64,000 nucleotides of DNA from Podospora bellae-mahoneyi (Eukaryota > Ascomycota > Sordariomycetes > Sordariales > Podosporaceae): NCBI RefSeq assembly GCF_035222275.1, contig NC_085886.1:3844001-3908000 (forward strand). Direction: 5' to 3'. The translations under genes and the position numbers were made by a program. Positions 44,501-57,230 of the stretch are shown piece after piece (the first letter of the stretch is position 1; each line of letters starts with the position of its first letter). The notes under the pieces are model-generated. The model made no database searches. It was not told the DNA's origin and worked only from the letters and a program-made list of their open reading frames with translations.

Positions 44501-47500
44501 GGCTTTATCCGTATTTCCACTCAGCAGAGCATGACGGTGCAGGTAAGAGCCTTGATAAGAGCGCTGGCAAACCGGGAGAAGGGTACCAGACGGAGAGTCT
44601 CACAGCATCATCTTTCCCCTATCAAAGGGCCAAGCAACCAATCCTCCTCCAGGGGGGTGGGTGGGTGGGTTGGGACCCTTTTGTGCTCTGTGTCTGACAT
44701 GCACACACGCTGCCAACAAATTACAAAGGAGGCACACACAGGATCGGCCGAGTAGGTCAAAAAGTAAGCAACGGTCGTATCAACCCATTCTCGTGTAAAA
44801 TCGACAAGAGGCGCAAGTCATCGTCGCATCCGTTTCCTACCTTGCCCAGTTCAGCTGCAAACTCCGTCCCCCGGTCTTGTCAAGTGGCTACACCATCAGA
44901 ACGGAAACGGATGGTGAGGGGTCGTGATAGTCGTTTGCTCTCGGAATATCCGCATCAAACCCCGCCACAGAAAACTTTATCGGAGAGGCGGTTTTTTTTT
45001 TTGTTGCCTTTCCCGGAATCTTTGGCTGCGGGAAATCAGAAAGTAAGCCAATAATAGCCTTTACTCAACAGCAAAGGAGCGCCTCCCGAGGTTTGAAAGA
45101 AGCAAAGGAAAGGAGCACAATATCCGTGTCGGACACTCTGTACACATAGTGACGCCTATGCCTCGTGGACGGAAGCTCCGGGCGGGGGCTTTCCGGCAAC
45201 GAATCGTCCGGAGGTCCTCCGGAAGCGAAGCCGCACTTGGGTGTTCCGGGGAGCACAATATGAGGTGGATTTGGTTGGTTGCTGGGGAACTCACCACTGT
45301 CAGGGTGCATCACGAAGATAGCCATTTCTGACCCCAGGAGTGGTCAGCTGCCTTTGCCTACCGACTCGTGCCCCGAACAAGGCTGGAGCTTGTCGGATGG
45401 CCGCAGACGGAGCTGTTTGCGGATCGCTGCGTTTACTTGCTTTCCCATTTGCCTCTTTTTGCGGCCTTGTTGGTGGGACCGACTGTCGTAACCACCCCTT
45501 CCAGGTTCCCCCGCTTCCAAAACTCGCTTCACAGGCTTTGTCTAATGTAGGCTCGGTGCGGTGCGCCGTGAGGCGGCTGACATGCGAAACTGAACCGACA
45601 ACAGCAGGTTTGTAGCGTAACGCCCGGTCCGCCAAAAGTCCTCTTGCCTCTCTGTTGCATTGGGTGGTCGTGTGTGCTCCGAGGAGCACCTCAGTCCTGC
45701 CGCCCGCCCAGTCAGCGGGGTGGGAGTACCTCTGCTATTTTTCGCACTTGCTGCAGCCGAACTGTCAGAAACTCGAGGAGCTAGATGGATGCGTCTCCAT
45801 GGGTGCGGAGCATGCCGCCCGAGAGAGTGGTTCATTGAGGGTTCTGTTGAGCTTCGCTCTTCTGACCAGGAAGCATATTGCACCACATAAATTTGCAGAT
45901 CGAGGTTACCGCTCTGGAACTAATATCACATGTTGCCGCCTTCCCACCTCACTGGGGGGGGGGGGATCAATTAACGCGAGAATGGCGTTCCCCACTTGTC
46001 AGCGCGTGTGTCTCCCGCGTCAAAGCCCCACCTCCGTTTTTCGCACTGGCCAGTTTGATGAGGCCAAGCAGGCCCATACGGCCGTGTCCGGAACACAGGA
46101 TCGGGATCCCTCGGCGCCCACACAGCCCCCAACTTGCACACACCACAACGTCATATCCCTTGATCATCTCTCTCCGCCAACTTAGTTTGAACTGCAAGGG
46201 AACTAATAGGCAGTAGTCCTTGTTGTGTTCCATATTCCCGTTTCTTGCATATTCTGTGTCTGTTTTGTCTGGGACCACTTGATGCCGCAAGGGCCTTGCG
46301 GTGTCACTATACGTACACCTGTGGCATTTTGTAAGAGTCGAGTAGGTCAAGAAAGATTTGGGCTGATGAAACATTGAATAAAAGATGTTTTGCATCAGCT
46401 TCCATGATTGGAAATAGCTAGATCAAACATTAGGAACAATACAAACGGCTGCCTTTCCAGAAAGGCCCATAATCGAGAGGTAGCCTCATGGTTGCTGGCT
46501 GGTTTGATGGGGAGTAAATGAACAGCATGACTAAAACTGCAGGTTTGAATCAAAATCTGGCTGAACTCAATATCCTGTAGGTCATGTGGAAAAGTGATGA
46601 TGTTCAGCAGAAATCCCATGAAAGAGCGTGTGCAGACAAAAGATAATAGCGAAGTAGGTAGGTAGTCGTCCGCCGATTTTCCAATGGACTGAAGGGCCAG
46701 GTATAAACTGGTATGCCTTACCGAGCCTAGATAGAGAAATGTCCTACTTGCTTTGACCTGACACCTTGAAGTGGCAGGACTTGTACAGAATTATATCTAT
46801 AATACGCTAAGTAACTAGCTACCTGCTCACGAAATTATGCCTACCGATCTGGACTGATTCTAGAATTATGGGCAACACTGTCACTGTGTTTGATTTCAAC
46901 GCCCCCTTTTTCCTTGAAAGGATCCTGGAGCTTTTTGGGGTTGTGCTGCACAACTTAGTGGGTAGTTGATGATAGTCTCGCGGCGCATGGTAAGCCACTA
47001 CATTGACCAGGTAAATCAACATCTGTATCGATCACTAGCCGAACAACTAGGTACTGGAGTGGAAGTAACAAGACAAAAGCTCAGCAACAGAACCAAGCCA
47101 GACTGCTGATATTCAGGGTCTCAGCAAGCGGTGGCAAATGTCTATCCCCTTCTGTTCGAGATGCAGGCACACAAGCTTCCAAAGAGCGCACTATCCGATC
47201 GATCTATCAACAACATGGCATGTCGTTGTCAACACAAGCACCAAGTGTCTCGGCACGTATCCATCGCACCACCCGAAGCAGAACATTTCCCGATGAGCAA
47301 AGGTTAGGTAGATCTAGATCCGATTCGAACCGCCAACTGGCATCTAGCAGGTCAAATATAGCCACCAGAATGTTTCCAGAATTCGACAACCGGGTAGTTG
47401 TTATCCGGGGAGCATTTTCAGTCTGAAGGAAGCACACCGAGGCTGCTTCCGCACAACAAAGCCTCACTTTAACACCTCGTTTTTACCTGTATTGATCCAT

Positions 47501-50500
47501 TGCCGGTCTGGAAAGAGGGGCGATCTGAAAACGCACAGCAATATATCCCATCTGGAATAGCCGCTTCTGTCATGTAGGAGATCAAGCCAAGACACAGAGA
47601 ATGGCGTGGCGTGTATGCGGCTCGTACCCTTGTGGCGAGCGGCCAAACCGCTCCTGCTACGTGTAAACCCATCCATCAATCGGGTTGAAATTCCCTCCCC
47701 GCACAAAAAACATAGCCTTCAGGGTTAAGCCCCCTACACCGGGTAACGTCTAAGTCGGTCTCATTAGGCAACACACCGGAGATAGGCTGTGGCTTTTGCT
47801 GTCAGCTTCAATAGGCCGCTGGCGACATCACTAGGTAGGCCACATAGTCCAGAGTTATTTGCTTCGATGCAACTCAGACCGACACGAATTGCCTATCCGT
47901 TGTTGTTTACCTTGCTTTCACCTACCATACATGCATGAGCGGAGGCAAACCCAAACACTCGCCCTTAGCCGTTGGAGGCACTTATGCTTCAGACAGCGTA
48001 TGAGGCGGCAGATGGAAGCACAGCATGATGATCTGAGATGAAAGTGAACATTTGCCCCTTTCCGATCCGATCACAACTTCTGGCGAACGTTTCAGAAAAC
48101 TTGTTTACATATCAGGGACAACAACAGACAGTAAATAGCGGGTCTTCCGGCCAACAACTCGACTCTGCCGTACGATACTGTGCTGCAGTTGCCTGACCCG
48201 AACGTTTGGGACGCAGACTGGGCTTCTGCTGACGAGTGGGTGGGAACTACACTGGTGCTATTTCCCACCTTGGCTGCCTCCAGCCTTGCTAGCGTTGGGG
48301 GCAATGCTCTGTTGAGCATAGAACTACGTGTTGCTGTTGAGGCTTTGCTTTTGAGTACCAACATCAATCGACACCCAAGGTCCCGTCTGCCGAGTATAAG
48401 CGAGCCATCGTCAGGCTCGGTGGACACGAGACAGATGAGGCTCAGTCTCCCTCACCTTTGACAACATTTCCCTCATCCAGCTCGAATATGGATGCCATGG
48501 CTTTAGCCTACCTGGCCAGTCCTGTGCCCAAAGCTGACACAAACGTGGAAAGATTTGCCCCTGTCGCTCAAGCAAAGTGCCAGCGAATAGCTCCACGTTA
48601 AAGCAGATGATGAGCTCTCCCATGCGAGTATGCGGCAGACGGGGTGGTGTTTTGAAGCTGGAGCAAAGCCGTTTGGTACATGTACTCTCGTATGGAAGAA
48701 AGCCAAACAAGAGCCGCAGCTGCAGGCAGAAATCCCCGTACAAGATGCCTCACCAAACGCCGACGCAAATCATCATCGAGAGGATGAGGTTACATGCCGG
48801 AAAAGGGGGCGGGAAGGGCGATCCTATTAAGACTCTCCAGCATGTTGCCCGACTCCCCAACAGCCAACAGCCCTCACCGCCGGGTGAAGATAAGCAGGTA
48901 TCATGCATTGGTTTGGGAGATGAGAGCATGAGCAGCAGCTGCACTCCACCTGCATCCACGTAGAAAAACAGAGAAAGCAATGCCAAAATGACGTGTGGTC
49001 GTCTGCGATTCATCGAAAGCCAGCTTGCTCGCCTCCATTTTGCGGATCGTCGCAGGGTCGGTCGGTGGAGACAAACAAATCGGCTGCACATGGCCGCATG
49101 ACGACGAGCAACAGGTTGAAAGCTGGGGAACTGTTTGTGGCCGCAGAGCAGAACCACTCCACTTTTGGCCGGGCGAAGAAGGCGGTCAAGAGGCATGTTA
49201 GTATGTAAAGGTTCCGGAAGGATGGCGGCGGTCGAGATGCTTCCAGCAGAACCGATGTCGTCCAAACCGGGACTGAGGCATCGACAGGGAACAGCGTGGA
49301 GAAGGCCCGGCCCGCTCACCCCGCCCGCATGGGACACCCAAAGCTCGGGACCCGTCACCGAGACGGCCCGGGGTAGCATCGGGGGAGTCCACTTTCCATC
49401 TCAGTCTCTTCCGCATTCCTCATCCATCCCTAGTGTACATACAGTCCAGCAACCTGCTGGCATCCATGATGATGATGACGAGAAGAGAAGAAGGATCGCT
49501 TTCAGGCCGCAAGCGTGGGTAGGACAAGGCTAGACGGATAGGCCGAAGATAGATTGCTGATCATGATCACCCTTCCTTCCTTCTCCGACTGTCTCTGGCA
49601 AGGTGCTAAAGGTGCTCCAGCACCGAGAAAAGGCTGCCTCCAGCATACCTATATGACGAGGGATGGAACAGGAAAAAGGCTGCATTGGTGCTTGTGACAG
49701 GCGAACCGAGACAATGGGGTCATTGGGCACCCAGCCAATTGCTTCTTTAAGCCATTGCGTTGCTGCGGACCGGGGGAGAATTTGGCGAGACTGGACACGT
49801 CGAAGGTCCAAAGTGAGGTGAAAAAAAAGCGACTGTCGTGGCCCAACGATGCCCAACGGCTTCCCGCACCGGCCCCCCTTTAGCCTAATCGGCGGCCGTG
49901 ATTGGCAGGAGGGTGCATGCCGAGTACCCCACAGGTGCATGCACGGAGCCGCTGACGTCCATTTGGACGGAACGGGCAGCTAGGTACAGGATATCTTCCC
50001 ATGCCTCTGTTTTGCGCTTCTGTGCCCCAGCTTTGAGTAGGTGCCGTCTTCAATCATGCTTGGAATGCAAATTTTCCCAACACGCTTCCTTCCCCTCTGA
50101 TGTGATTTGGTAATGGGTGGCAACCTTCTCTTCTGAAGTCCAGCCTTCTTGCTCTCTGCCCAACCGTCTCCGTCGTCGTCACGCCCGGGCTCAGCTCCCT
50201 CTCACCGTGTCTCTGCCCAATGCCCGCCTACCCGTAGTCCATCTCGTGCCCGATTTGGCCGTTGGCGAGGCTGTCTAGCCACATTCAGGGTGAGTCACGT
50301 TGTTCGTGGTCCTCTTCATGGCCCTGTTATGCCAAACACCGCGGTGTCCGGTGAGGTACCTGTTTGATGCGGCCCTTGCCCCGGGAGCCGCCCATCCGCC
50401 CTGACCCGCCCTCTGCTCTCAAAACCAAGCCGTCGTCCTGCACGCCCTAAACCTGCTCCGTCCCGCTTGCTTCTCCCTGAACTGCATCGACACCAAACCG

Positions 50501-50770
50501 TCTGGCTCCACGCGCACAACAAACAGCAATTCTCAGCCAAAATATTGAGAGTTTGACCCAGCAATGCCCGCTCGTGATACTGCTTCTTACCCAGACCACT
50601 ACCACGACGACCCAATAATCGCCCGAGAGCCCATCTGACTGACCGTCTTTTGATATCTGCCCAGGACATATACTACTTTGCACATCTGTCTCCACATAGC
50701 CCATTATTCCATCCCATCCTGTAACTTGACCACGAAACACACAACACCACCGGCCATCATAACACCATCC
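41503..50770. other. 9.3 kb gene-free divergent intergenic region
   Basis: Between the divergent starts of the cyclin and coiled-coil genes I find no frame with a recognisable domain, start context or intron pattern. The sequence is not strongly AT-rich, so heavy RIP-type decay is not apparent. It holds several simple-sequence patches: GGTTGACGAGGA repeats (42105-42135), a G run (about 45955-45964), TAGGTAGGTAG near 46656, and pyrimidine-rich leaders at both ends, especially 50140-50770. No tRNA-like T-loop with matching stems was found. It could hold long promoters and 5' UTRs, non-coding transcripts or worn-out elements. Confidence 0.5.
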
Positions 50771-53700
50771 ATGGAGAGAGAACGGCAATACCTCCGCCCG
50801 AGGGTAGGGGGCACTGTGACCCCGGGCTCTGACACCCGCCTGAACAGTCGGCCAGCCGAGTGGCCTGAGTGGGAAGGCCAGCAAGGTCGAGGAGATCAAC
50901 AACAACAACAGCAGCAGCAGCAGCAGCAACCCAAGTCTATCCTCCGCAAGTCAGCCAGGCCATCGACAAGGCCACGCCGCAACTCGGACACGTCCGTCAC
51001 ATCTTCCAACATCCCCGGAGTGGGCGCCGGCAGTGACTCGGAGCTGGGGGTCAGACCCTCGCCCAGAGCCCACCACATCTCAGCTGCCTCCACGCCAACA
51101 GCATCGCCAACAGCGTCGCCCATGCTCTCACCCTCTTTGCCGTCAGCCTCTACCAGCATCCTGCCTCGCAAGGTCCTGAAGGCCAAGTTCCCAGGGGTGC
51201 CTGCTGAACGACAAGGGACTGTGAACCTTCGGCCCTCCCGAGCCTCTTCTTCCACCTCCAACCTCCCACCCAGCTATCATGGGCCACCACCATCCGTGGC
51301 ACGCAATGTGCTTTCCCCCCAGTTCATGCCTGATAATAACAGACAACTGGTTCACTCGGGTCATCACGAAGCCCGCCAGGAGCACTACGACCGCCCCGAT
51401 CGGCGCGATTACCGCTCTGATCCGGACCCCGAAACCGAATCTGTTTCCTCCACCTCGGAGCTCTCGTCCACAACAGAAGCCACTACCGTCATCTCGGAAT
51501 CCTCCGAGTCCTGCGAGAGTGATGTGACCACTACGGAGGCCAACACCCTTGCCAACACGGGCACCAGAACGCCCTCTGTTCGCTTCACACCCAGTGTTAT
51601 CGGCTCTTCATCCAGTGTCGTTAGCTCTGTCGCGCCATCCAAGAATGCCCCCCCTCCTCCCAGCCGCAAGGTCGTCAGACACCGGGTTGGCGGGCCTCAA
51701 CCAAGGCTCACATCTTCTGCCGACCGAAGTCTCACCGGCGGAGGTCGTATCAAGCTGCTCCCTTCCAGCGCACCCCCCGTCGACATTAGATACCAATGGG
51801 ACCTGGAGCAACGCCAGCAGGACCTTGAGCGGAACATGATGCACAGGATCGAGCAACTGGAAGCCGAGACACGCGCCCTTCGTGAGAGCGAGGCCAAACT
51901 CAAGATGGACCTCGAAGACAGCGCCGCTCAGATATCCGCCACCATGCGAGAAAAGTCTATGGCTGAGGGTGAGCGCGATCTAGCTCGCAACGAGAGGGCT
52001 GCGCTTGAGAGGGAGCGTGAGCGTGAGCGTGAGCAGGAGCGCAGGAGCAGGGACGAGCTTCTCTCCAAGCTTGACGCGCAAAAGGCGATCATCGACGAGT
52101 TCCGCAGCAACTCAGACCTCACCAAGGGCATCCTAGACGAAGTCGAAAAGGAACGCGACGTTGAACGCACCGACAAGGTTGAACTCTACGGCAAGCTCGA
52201 GGCCACCAAGCAAGTTATGGACGAGTTCAGGAACACGATGGACCTGCAAAGGGTCATGATCATGGAGGCTGAGCAGAGCCGTGACGACATCAGGGAGATC
52301 AAGGACAAGCTCGAAGTCAGGGTGCAGGATCTTGAGAGGGAGCTCGAGAAGCTCCACATCGACCGCAAGGAGCATGAGGATCTCTTGTGTCAACAGATCG
52401 TTGCTCTGGATGTTCGCAACAGTGCCCTCCTTGAGCAGCGTGACAACAGAGACAAGGAGATCGCGGAGCTGACGGCCATGCGGGATGCTATGAAAGAGGA
52501 GATTGAAGCGCTCAAGGTTCGGGTGTCGGACTTGACTGCAGAGAAATTGGCCGCCGAGGAGGAACAGCAAAACATCAAGATTAAGGCCAGCGGGGAGCTG
52601 CAGGAGGTCAGAAGGGCAGCCGAGGAGGAGCAGCAGAGAATTACAGAGGCTGCAGAGGAGGAGCAGCAAAGGATCACCAAGGCGGCCAAGGAGGAGCAAC
52701 AGAGAATTGCACAGGCTGCAGAGGAGGAGAGACGGAGGATCACACAGGCAGCCGAGGAGGCGGAGCAGGCTCTGAGAACGACATTTGCGGCCGACAGGGA
52801 GGCTCTTCAAAAGGAGATTGACGAGGGTCAGCAGCCGCTGCGGGCTCGCATCGAGGAGCTGGAAAAGGAGAGGGATGCGTTGGAAGCTGCCAAGGTTGCT
52901 TTGGAGCAAGAAAGGAGCGACCTGCAGTCGGCACTCAATACCGCCAACGAAGAAATTGCCGCTCTCAAAGCCCAAGTGAAGGAGCTGACATTGTCCGGTT
53001 CCGAACAGGCCACCAAGATTTCTGCTCTGGAGGAGGAACTTGCATCAACCCGGACAGAGGTCAGCAGCCTCAAGGCCCGGATCGATGGTCTCGAGTCGGA
53101 CAAGCTCGGCCTTCAGCAGAAGCTCTTGGATCTCCAGGTCGACCTTGGCGGCAAGCAAATTCAGATCGAGGCGCTCACAACCGACCTTGCCGGCTCTAAA
53201 GAGGCCAACATCTCTCTTGCCAGCCAGAAGATTGAGGTGGCCAACCACCTTAACACGGTGCAGGAGTATCTTGTCGCTGCCAGTGCCGAGATTGCACAGC
53301 TCAAGACGGAGAAGGACACGATCCAAGCCGAGGCGGACAAGGTTGCTGGCCTGATGAGTTCCAAGGCGGCACTCGAGGACAAGGTTGTGGATCTCGAGGG
53401 CAAGATCTCGACACTGGAGAGCAGGATTGCCGTGCTCCAGGCCGAAGCGGACAAGATCCCCGGCCTCACGGGCGAGAAGGAGGAGGCGTTGTGTCAAATC
53501 TCGCAGCTCGAAGGAAAGAGCGTCGATCTCCAAGTACGAATCGGTGAACTCCAAGCTGAGCTCTATGCTAAAACCACTGAACTGGAAGGTAAGCTGGCGC
53601 AGGTCCAATCTGAGGCGGACAAGGTCCCTACCATCGAGGCAGCCAAAATTGTTCTCGGAGGCAAGGTTTTAGAGCTTCAAGCCAAGGTTGTCGAGCTGCA

Positions 53701-54308
53701 GACCGAGCTTGCCAAGGATCCAGATGCAGTGGCGGCGGCACTCAGAGTCGAGCTGGAGATCAAGAGTCAGGAGATCACGCGCCGGGTGGGTGAGATCACG
53801 GCACTGACAGAGAGCAACTCGGCGCTGTCGGCCGAGCTTGGGGCCACCAAGCAGCAGCTCGAGACGTTGCACAGCTCCTACAACAGCATCACCGAGTCCT
53901 ACAACCAGGCAACCGAGCAGATTATCGAACTCCAGCACAAGGTTGAGAAGCTGACCCCCTCTTCGCGCCGGTCCAGCCGGTCCCGCAACGCCTCTCCGCA
54001 GAAGAAGGACAAGGAGAAGGACAGGGAAAAGGACAAGGAGTCCAGCAGCAGCAAGAAGGATAAGCAACGGGAACTTGTGGTGGTGCGCAACCCTGGCGAC
54101 CGAGGAGGAGCACTGTCAGTCATGCTTCAAATCGCTGCCGCAATCTGAAGTTAACACAGGGCCCTCACTAACATGGGTTTACGTCTGCAGGCATCTCGTC
54201 AGAAAAAGCGAAATAAAACGCAATTCTCGATCTTCAAGCGTTAACTCGACTCCCACTCCGAGCCCCCGCCATTCCGACGCTTCATTTGCCTCCTCGTCCA
54301 AATGCTGA
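50771..54308 (+). CDS. long coiled-coil protein of unknown function
   Basis: Exon 1 is 50771-54114 and exon 2 is 54191-54308 (donor GTCAGT, acceptor CAG, phase 2), giving 1153 residues. The first 340 residues are disordered, with an 11-residue glutamine run, Ser/Pro-rich text and a SILRKSARP basic patch. From about residue 345 to 1090 it is an almost continuous coiled coil (for example LERNMMHRIEQLEAETRALRESE). Residues about 616-659 are four near-identical 11-residue units of the form AAEEEQQRITx. The tail is basic (SRRSSRSRNASPQKK, KEKDREKDKES) and ends SDASFASSSKC. I do not recognise an orthologue. Size and shape would suit a scaffold or tether at septa, spindle poles or vesicles, but this is only inference. 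A splice near 54114 is needed to avoid a hydrophobic tail. Confidence 0.82.
50897..50929 (+). repeat. CAA/CAG polyglutamine codon run
   Basis: Eleven consecutive glutamine codons, four CAA then six CAG and one CAA, within the disordered N-terminus of the coiled-coil protein. Confidence 0.9.
52616..52769 (+). repeat. 33-bp coding tandem repeat (11-residue units)
   Basis: Four 33-base units plus a partial fifth, each encoding AAEEEQQRITx or a close variant (AAKEEQQRIAQ, AAEEERRRITQ). It lies inside the coiled-coil region of the large protein. The unit length is a hendecad, which fits a straight or right-handed coiled coil better than a heptad. Confidence 0.85.
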
Positions 54309-55621
54309 GCTCAGCACGACACATGCCACGAGACCTCTCTACGCGGTCAACACTAACACACCACCATCATCATCACCACCATCATCATCATCATCCACCG
54401 AACTGAAACAATGAATATACCGCTGAGCAGTCGGATACGAGTCCGATACAGAAGGAGGGACATGTTCTTTGGCGACCAACATCGGGCGGAAGTTTGCTTC
54501 TTTGTGTTTCTATCTCCGTGTTTTATTCTTTTCTCTCGCTTCACCATGTACTATCTCTTTCGCCGGAGAACCTCTGCCCTCTTGATCGACCATCTATTCG
54601 GACATCAGCTTCATTGATTTTCGGCCTCGGCCCGGTTCAACAAAAGTCTTTTTGGGTCGACTGTCGTCTTTATTTGTTTTGTTTCTTTCTTCTTTTATCA
54701 GTTGGTTGTCTTGGAAAGGCGGGGTTGGGTTAACAGTCACAAGGGGGAGGTATCATTTGAATGGGGTTTGGCTGCTTTGCTTTCATGTTTTGTTTTGGCT
54801 TTTTGCTTTTTGGTTTAGAATTTCTTGTATTGAGCGCACAGCTCACTGTTTTATTGTTTTTGGTCACGACTTTTGTTACAGAGTTACGAGTCATGGCGTG
54901 ATGCAATACTTGATGAGCATTCAGATGGAAAGGAAAAATAGTAATCATATGCGCAGAGATGGGTGTGAGATTTGGGCATAATTTCTCGTTTATGGGGAGG
55001 GAAGGGGGAGGAACCGAGGTGGCTGTGGCTGTTGATCCTGTAGCTGGGGAGAATTAATACACTGCTGGAATATTTGTCCAGACTTGACCACGACTCTTCC
55101 ATTCCCCAAATGGCCTTGCAACATGTCGATTCAAGTGAACATGATTATTCTCGGATCTTGGACTCCGAAGCAGTTTCCAATCACAGAATACCCGGATGCC
55201 CAGGATAGGGGTCAAAACACCCGCAAGAAATACGCACCAATAAGATGGGTTGTATTATTCAGGGCTGTGGAATATTAATATGGATGCCGATCGTGTGTCA
55301 TTCCTCATGGCTCTGTAAATGCCCATCTCTACCGTTTTCGAGATGCAAAAACTTGCCGAGGGCGACGTCATGTAGCCAGAATGAGATAGATATGGTGCTC
55401 CAAAGTCACATTTTTGGAGCGCATGACGCGGGCGAGCAAGTTGTTTACTTATCCTTGGACTCAGATCTGAACGAAGATCACGCAGGGTGATTTATGATAT
55501 TTGGCTGCCGATATTGTGTCTGTTTTTTTGGTGCATTTCGAGACATCATTAAAGGTTTTCCTTTTCTTTTCTTGACCTCGGAAGTTTACATACCCACCTA
55601 CCTAGAGAAAACACCAGTATC
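54309..55621. other. intergenic, coiled-coil 3' end to AA8 gene
   Basis: About 1.3 kb with no recognised gene. A CAT/CAC microsatellite (about 54360-54399) lies close to the stop codon. T-rich stretches at 54510-54860 look like a 3' UTR or terminator region. Confidence 0.5.
54360..54399 (+). repeat. (CAT/CAC)n microsatellite
   Basis: A run of CAC and CAT triplets about 50 bases after the stop codon of the coiled-coil gene, probably within its 3' UTR. Confidence 0.85.
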
Positions 55622-56450
55622 ATGAAGACCCCACTTTTTGCTGCAGCGATTACAGCTCTCGGTATGCCCTCTCCCCCATTTGTCGCGTTGATCAAGTCAG
55701 CGCTGACCGGTCCACAGCGGCACCGGTTGTGTTCGCCCAAGAGCGCGATCCTACCAGTGAAATATACACCGACCCCTCCTCCAACATTACGTTCAACACA
55801 TGGTCGCCGACGCCCTTTGTGACGATTGGTGTGGCATTACCCCCAGATGCATTGGAGGCTGATGCAGATGAGTTTGTTGGGCTGATCGTGAGTCTTTGCC
55901 ACCTTCCATGCCCTACAAATGTCAACTAACATTGGCATTCGTCAAGGCCTGCTCCGATCCCGCCGGATGGTGCGGCGTTTCTCTTGGGGGCGGCATGGTG
56001 TCCAACCTCCTTGTGTTGGCCTACCCCTCCCCTTCTAACCCGGACGAGATCTTGACCTCGCTCCGTTGGGCGTCCGACTATGGTCCCCCCATCGAGCCAT
56101 ACAACGGTGACGCCAAGCTCGCTCAAATATCGTCCACCTTGAACGCAACGCACTACCAGGTTTCGTTCCGTTGTGAAAAGTGCTTGGGAGAGTGGCGCCA
56201 CGGAGAGGAGCAGCAAGGCGGCTCGTTTCCCAGCAGTGGCGGGTTCCTGCTGTTTGGGTGGTGTCATGCCTCGAGCGCACCATTCGGGGAGGCCGAGTGC
56301 GCAGACAAGGCCGAGATGAGCCAGCATGACAGCCAGGGTCTCTTCGGTGCTACTGTGACCAGCTTTACACTAGCTTCATCCGCGGAGGAATATGCTTTGT
56401 GGGCCGGGAAGGCGACTGGAGGGGCTGTGAACGGTGAGTGTGTGGTGTGA
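55622..56450 (+). CDS. secreted single-domain AA8 cytochrome (CDH-type b-type heme domain)
   Basis: Three exons, 55622-55661, 55718-55887 and 55947-56450, phase-consistent, giving 237 residues. A signal peptide is present (MKTPLFAAAITAL-AAPVVFAQ). The rest matches the cytochrome domain of cellobiose dehydrogenase and AA8 iron reductases: SNITFNTWSPTPFVTIGVALP, then WCGVSLGGGMVSNLLVLAYP with Met87, and GFLLFGWCHASSAP with His177; these are the expected axial heme ligands. There is no dehydrogenase domain or cellulose-binding module after it. By family it would be an extracellular redox protein that could donate electrons to lytic polysaccharide monooxygenases or reduce iron. A GTGAGT near the end (about 56432) could be a donor to a further exon; I kept the simplest model ending at TGA. 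Confidence 0.88.
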
Positions 56451-57215
56451 TGTGTCGAAGGGTGGACTTGGCGAAGTCTAGAAATGTCTAAAATATAAAG
56501 AAGTAATCATTCCTCAACTCTGGAACTTGCTGTTCGATCTCTTTGATTACTGTACCTAACCCCTTGTGCGGTTAGAGTCAAGTTTCTTGCGTTGTCGTGG
56601 CCTGCAAGACCGTCACAAGGACTTGGCAATGTTTGGAGGCGATGTTAGAATTGCGGCCAGGAACCCCGAGTACTGTGGTGGTCAGCATTTAGGTCAAGAT
56701 TCTGATGATGTAAGTGAAGATGACAGAGATGGTAATGGCGTGAACGAAGAGTTCCTGGCTAAGGCGCTAGTACTTGACCAGGAGGAGATGACCATGCACA
56801 GTGGTTCTGATTCTGGTCGGATATCGAATCCACACCTACCTACCTACCTACCTACCAACCTACCTGGGGACAAACCATGGCATATCAGAATCTCGTGTCA
56901 CCCTGTAGAGTACCGTTCATCCCTTCCACAACAGGGTGCTTAACGAGTCAGCCAATTAGGATGATGCCTTCGGATTTCATGATGAGTCAAAATGAGCGGG
57001 TTGTATTAGAGTGTATTGAAGCTCCGAAGGTGACCGGCAATAGCTCGTCAACATTTGTCATATAACTTTTCAGCATCCGTGGAATCTCGGCAGCAACGAA
57101 AATACCGAGTCATCTCGGATCGCCTCGAGGATGCCCGTCAGAAATTCAATCTAGATAAATGTTGCAAACCCATCATTGCTGGCGTTGAAAGCATCAACAG
57201 CATTCACTGTACCGT
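56451..57215. other. intergenic, AA8 gene to HD-domain gene
   Basis: About 765 bases. A frame at 56566-56943 lacks domain signals. A (CTAC)n tract lies at 56834-56866. The AA8 gene might extend into the first part if a terminal intron is used. Confidence 0.45.
56834..56866 (+). repeat. (CTAC)n microsatellite
   Basis: A tract of CTAC units with one interruption (CAAC). Similar shorter CTACC or TAGG tracts occur elsewhere between genes in this window. Confidence 0.85.
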
Positions 57216-57230
57216 ATGTATTCGGAAAAC

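Noticed and set aside
47310-47350. Possible tRNA T-loop (GGTTCGAATC on minus)
   Set aside because: Flanking bases do not form a matching five-base stem and no anticodon arm could be placed.
48750-49379. 209-codon open frame on the minus strand in the gene-free island
   Set aside because: No recognisable domain, unusual composition rich in Leu, Pro, Arg and Ser, and overlapping frames on the other strand; most likely a chance ORF.
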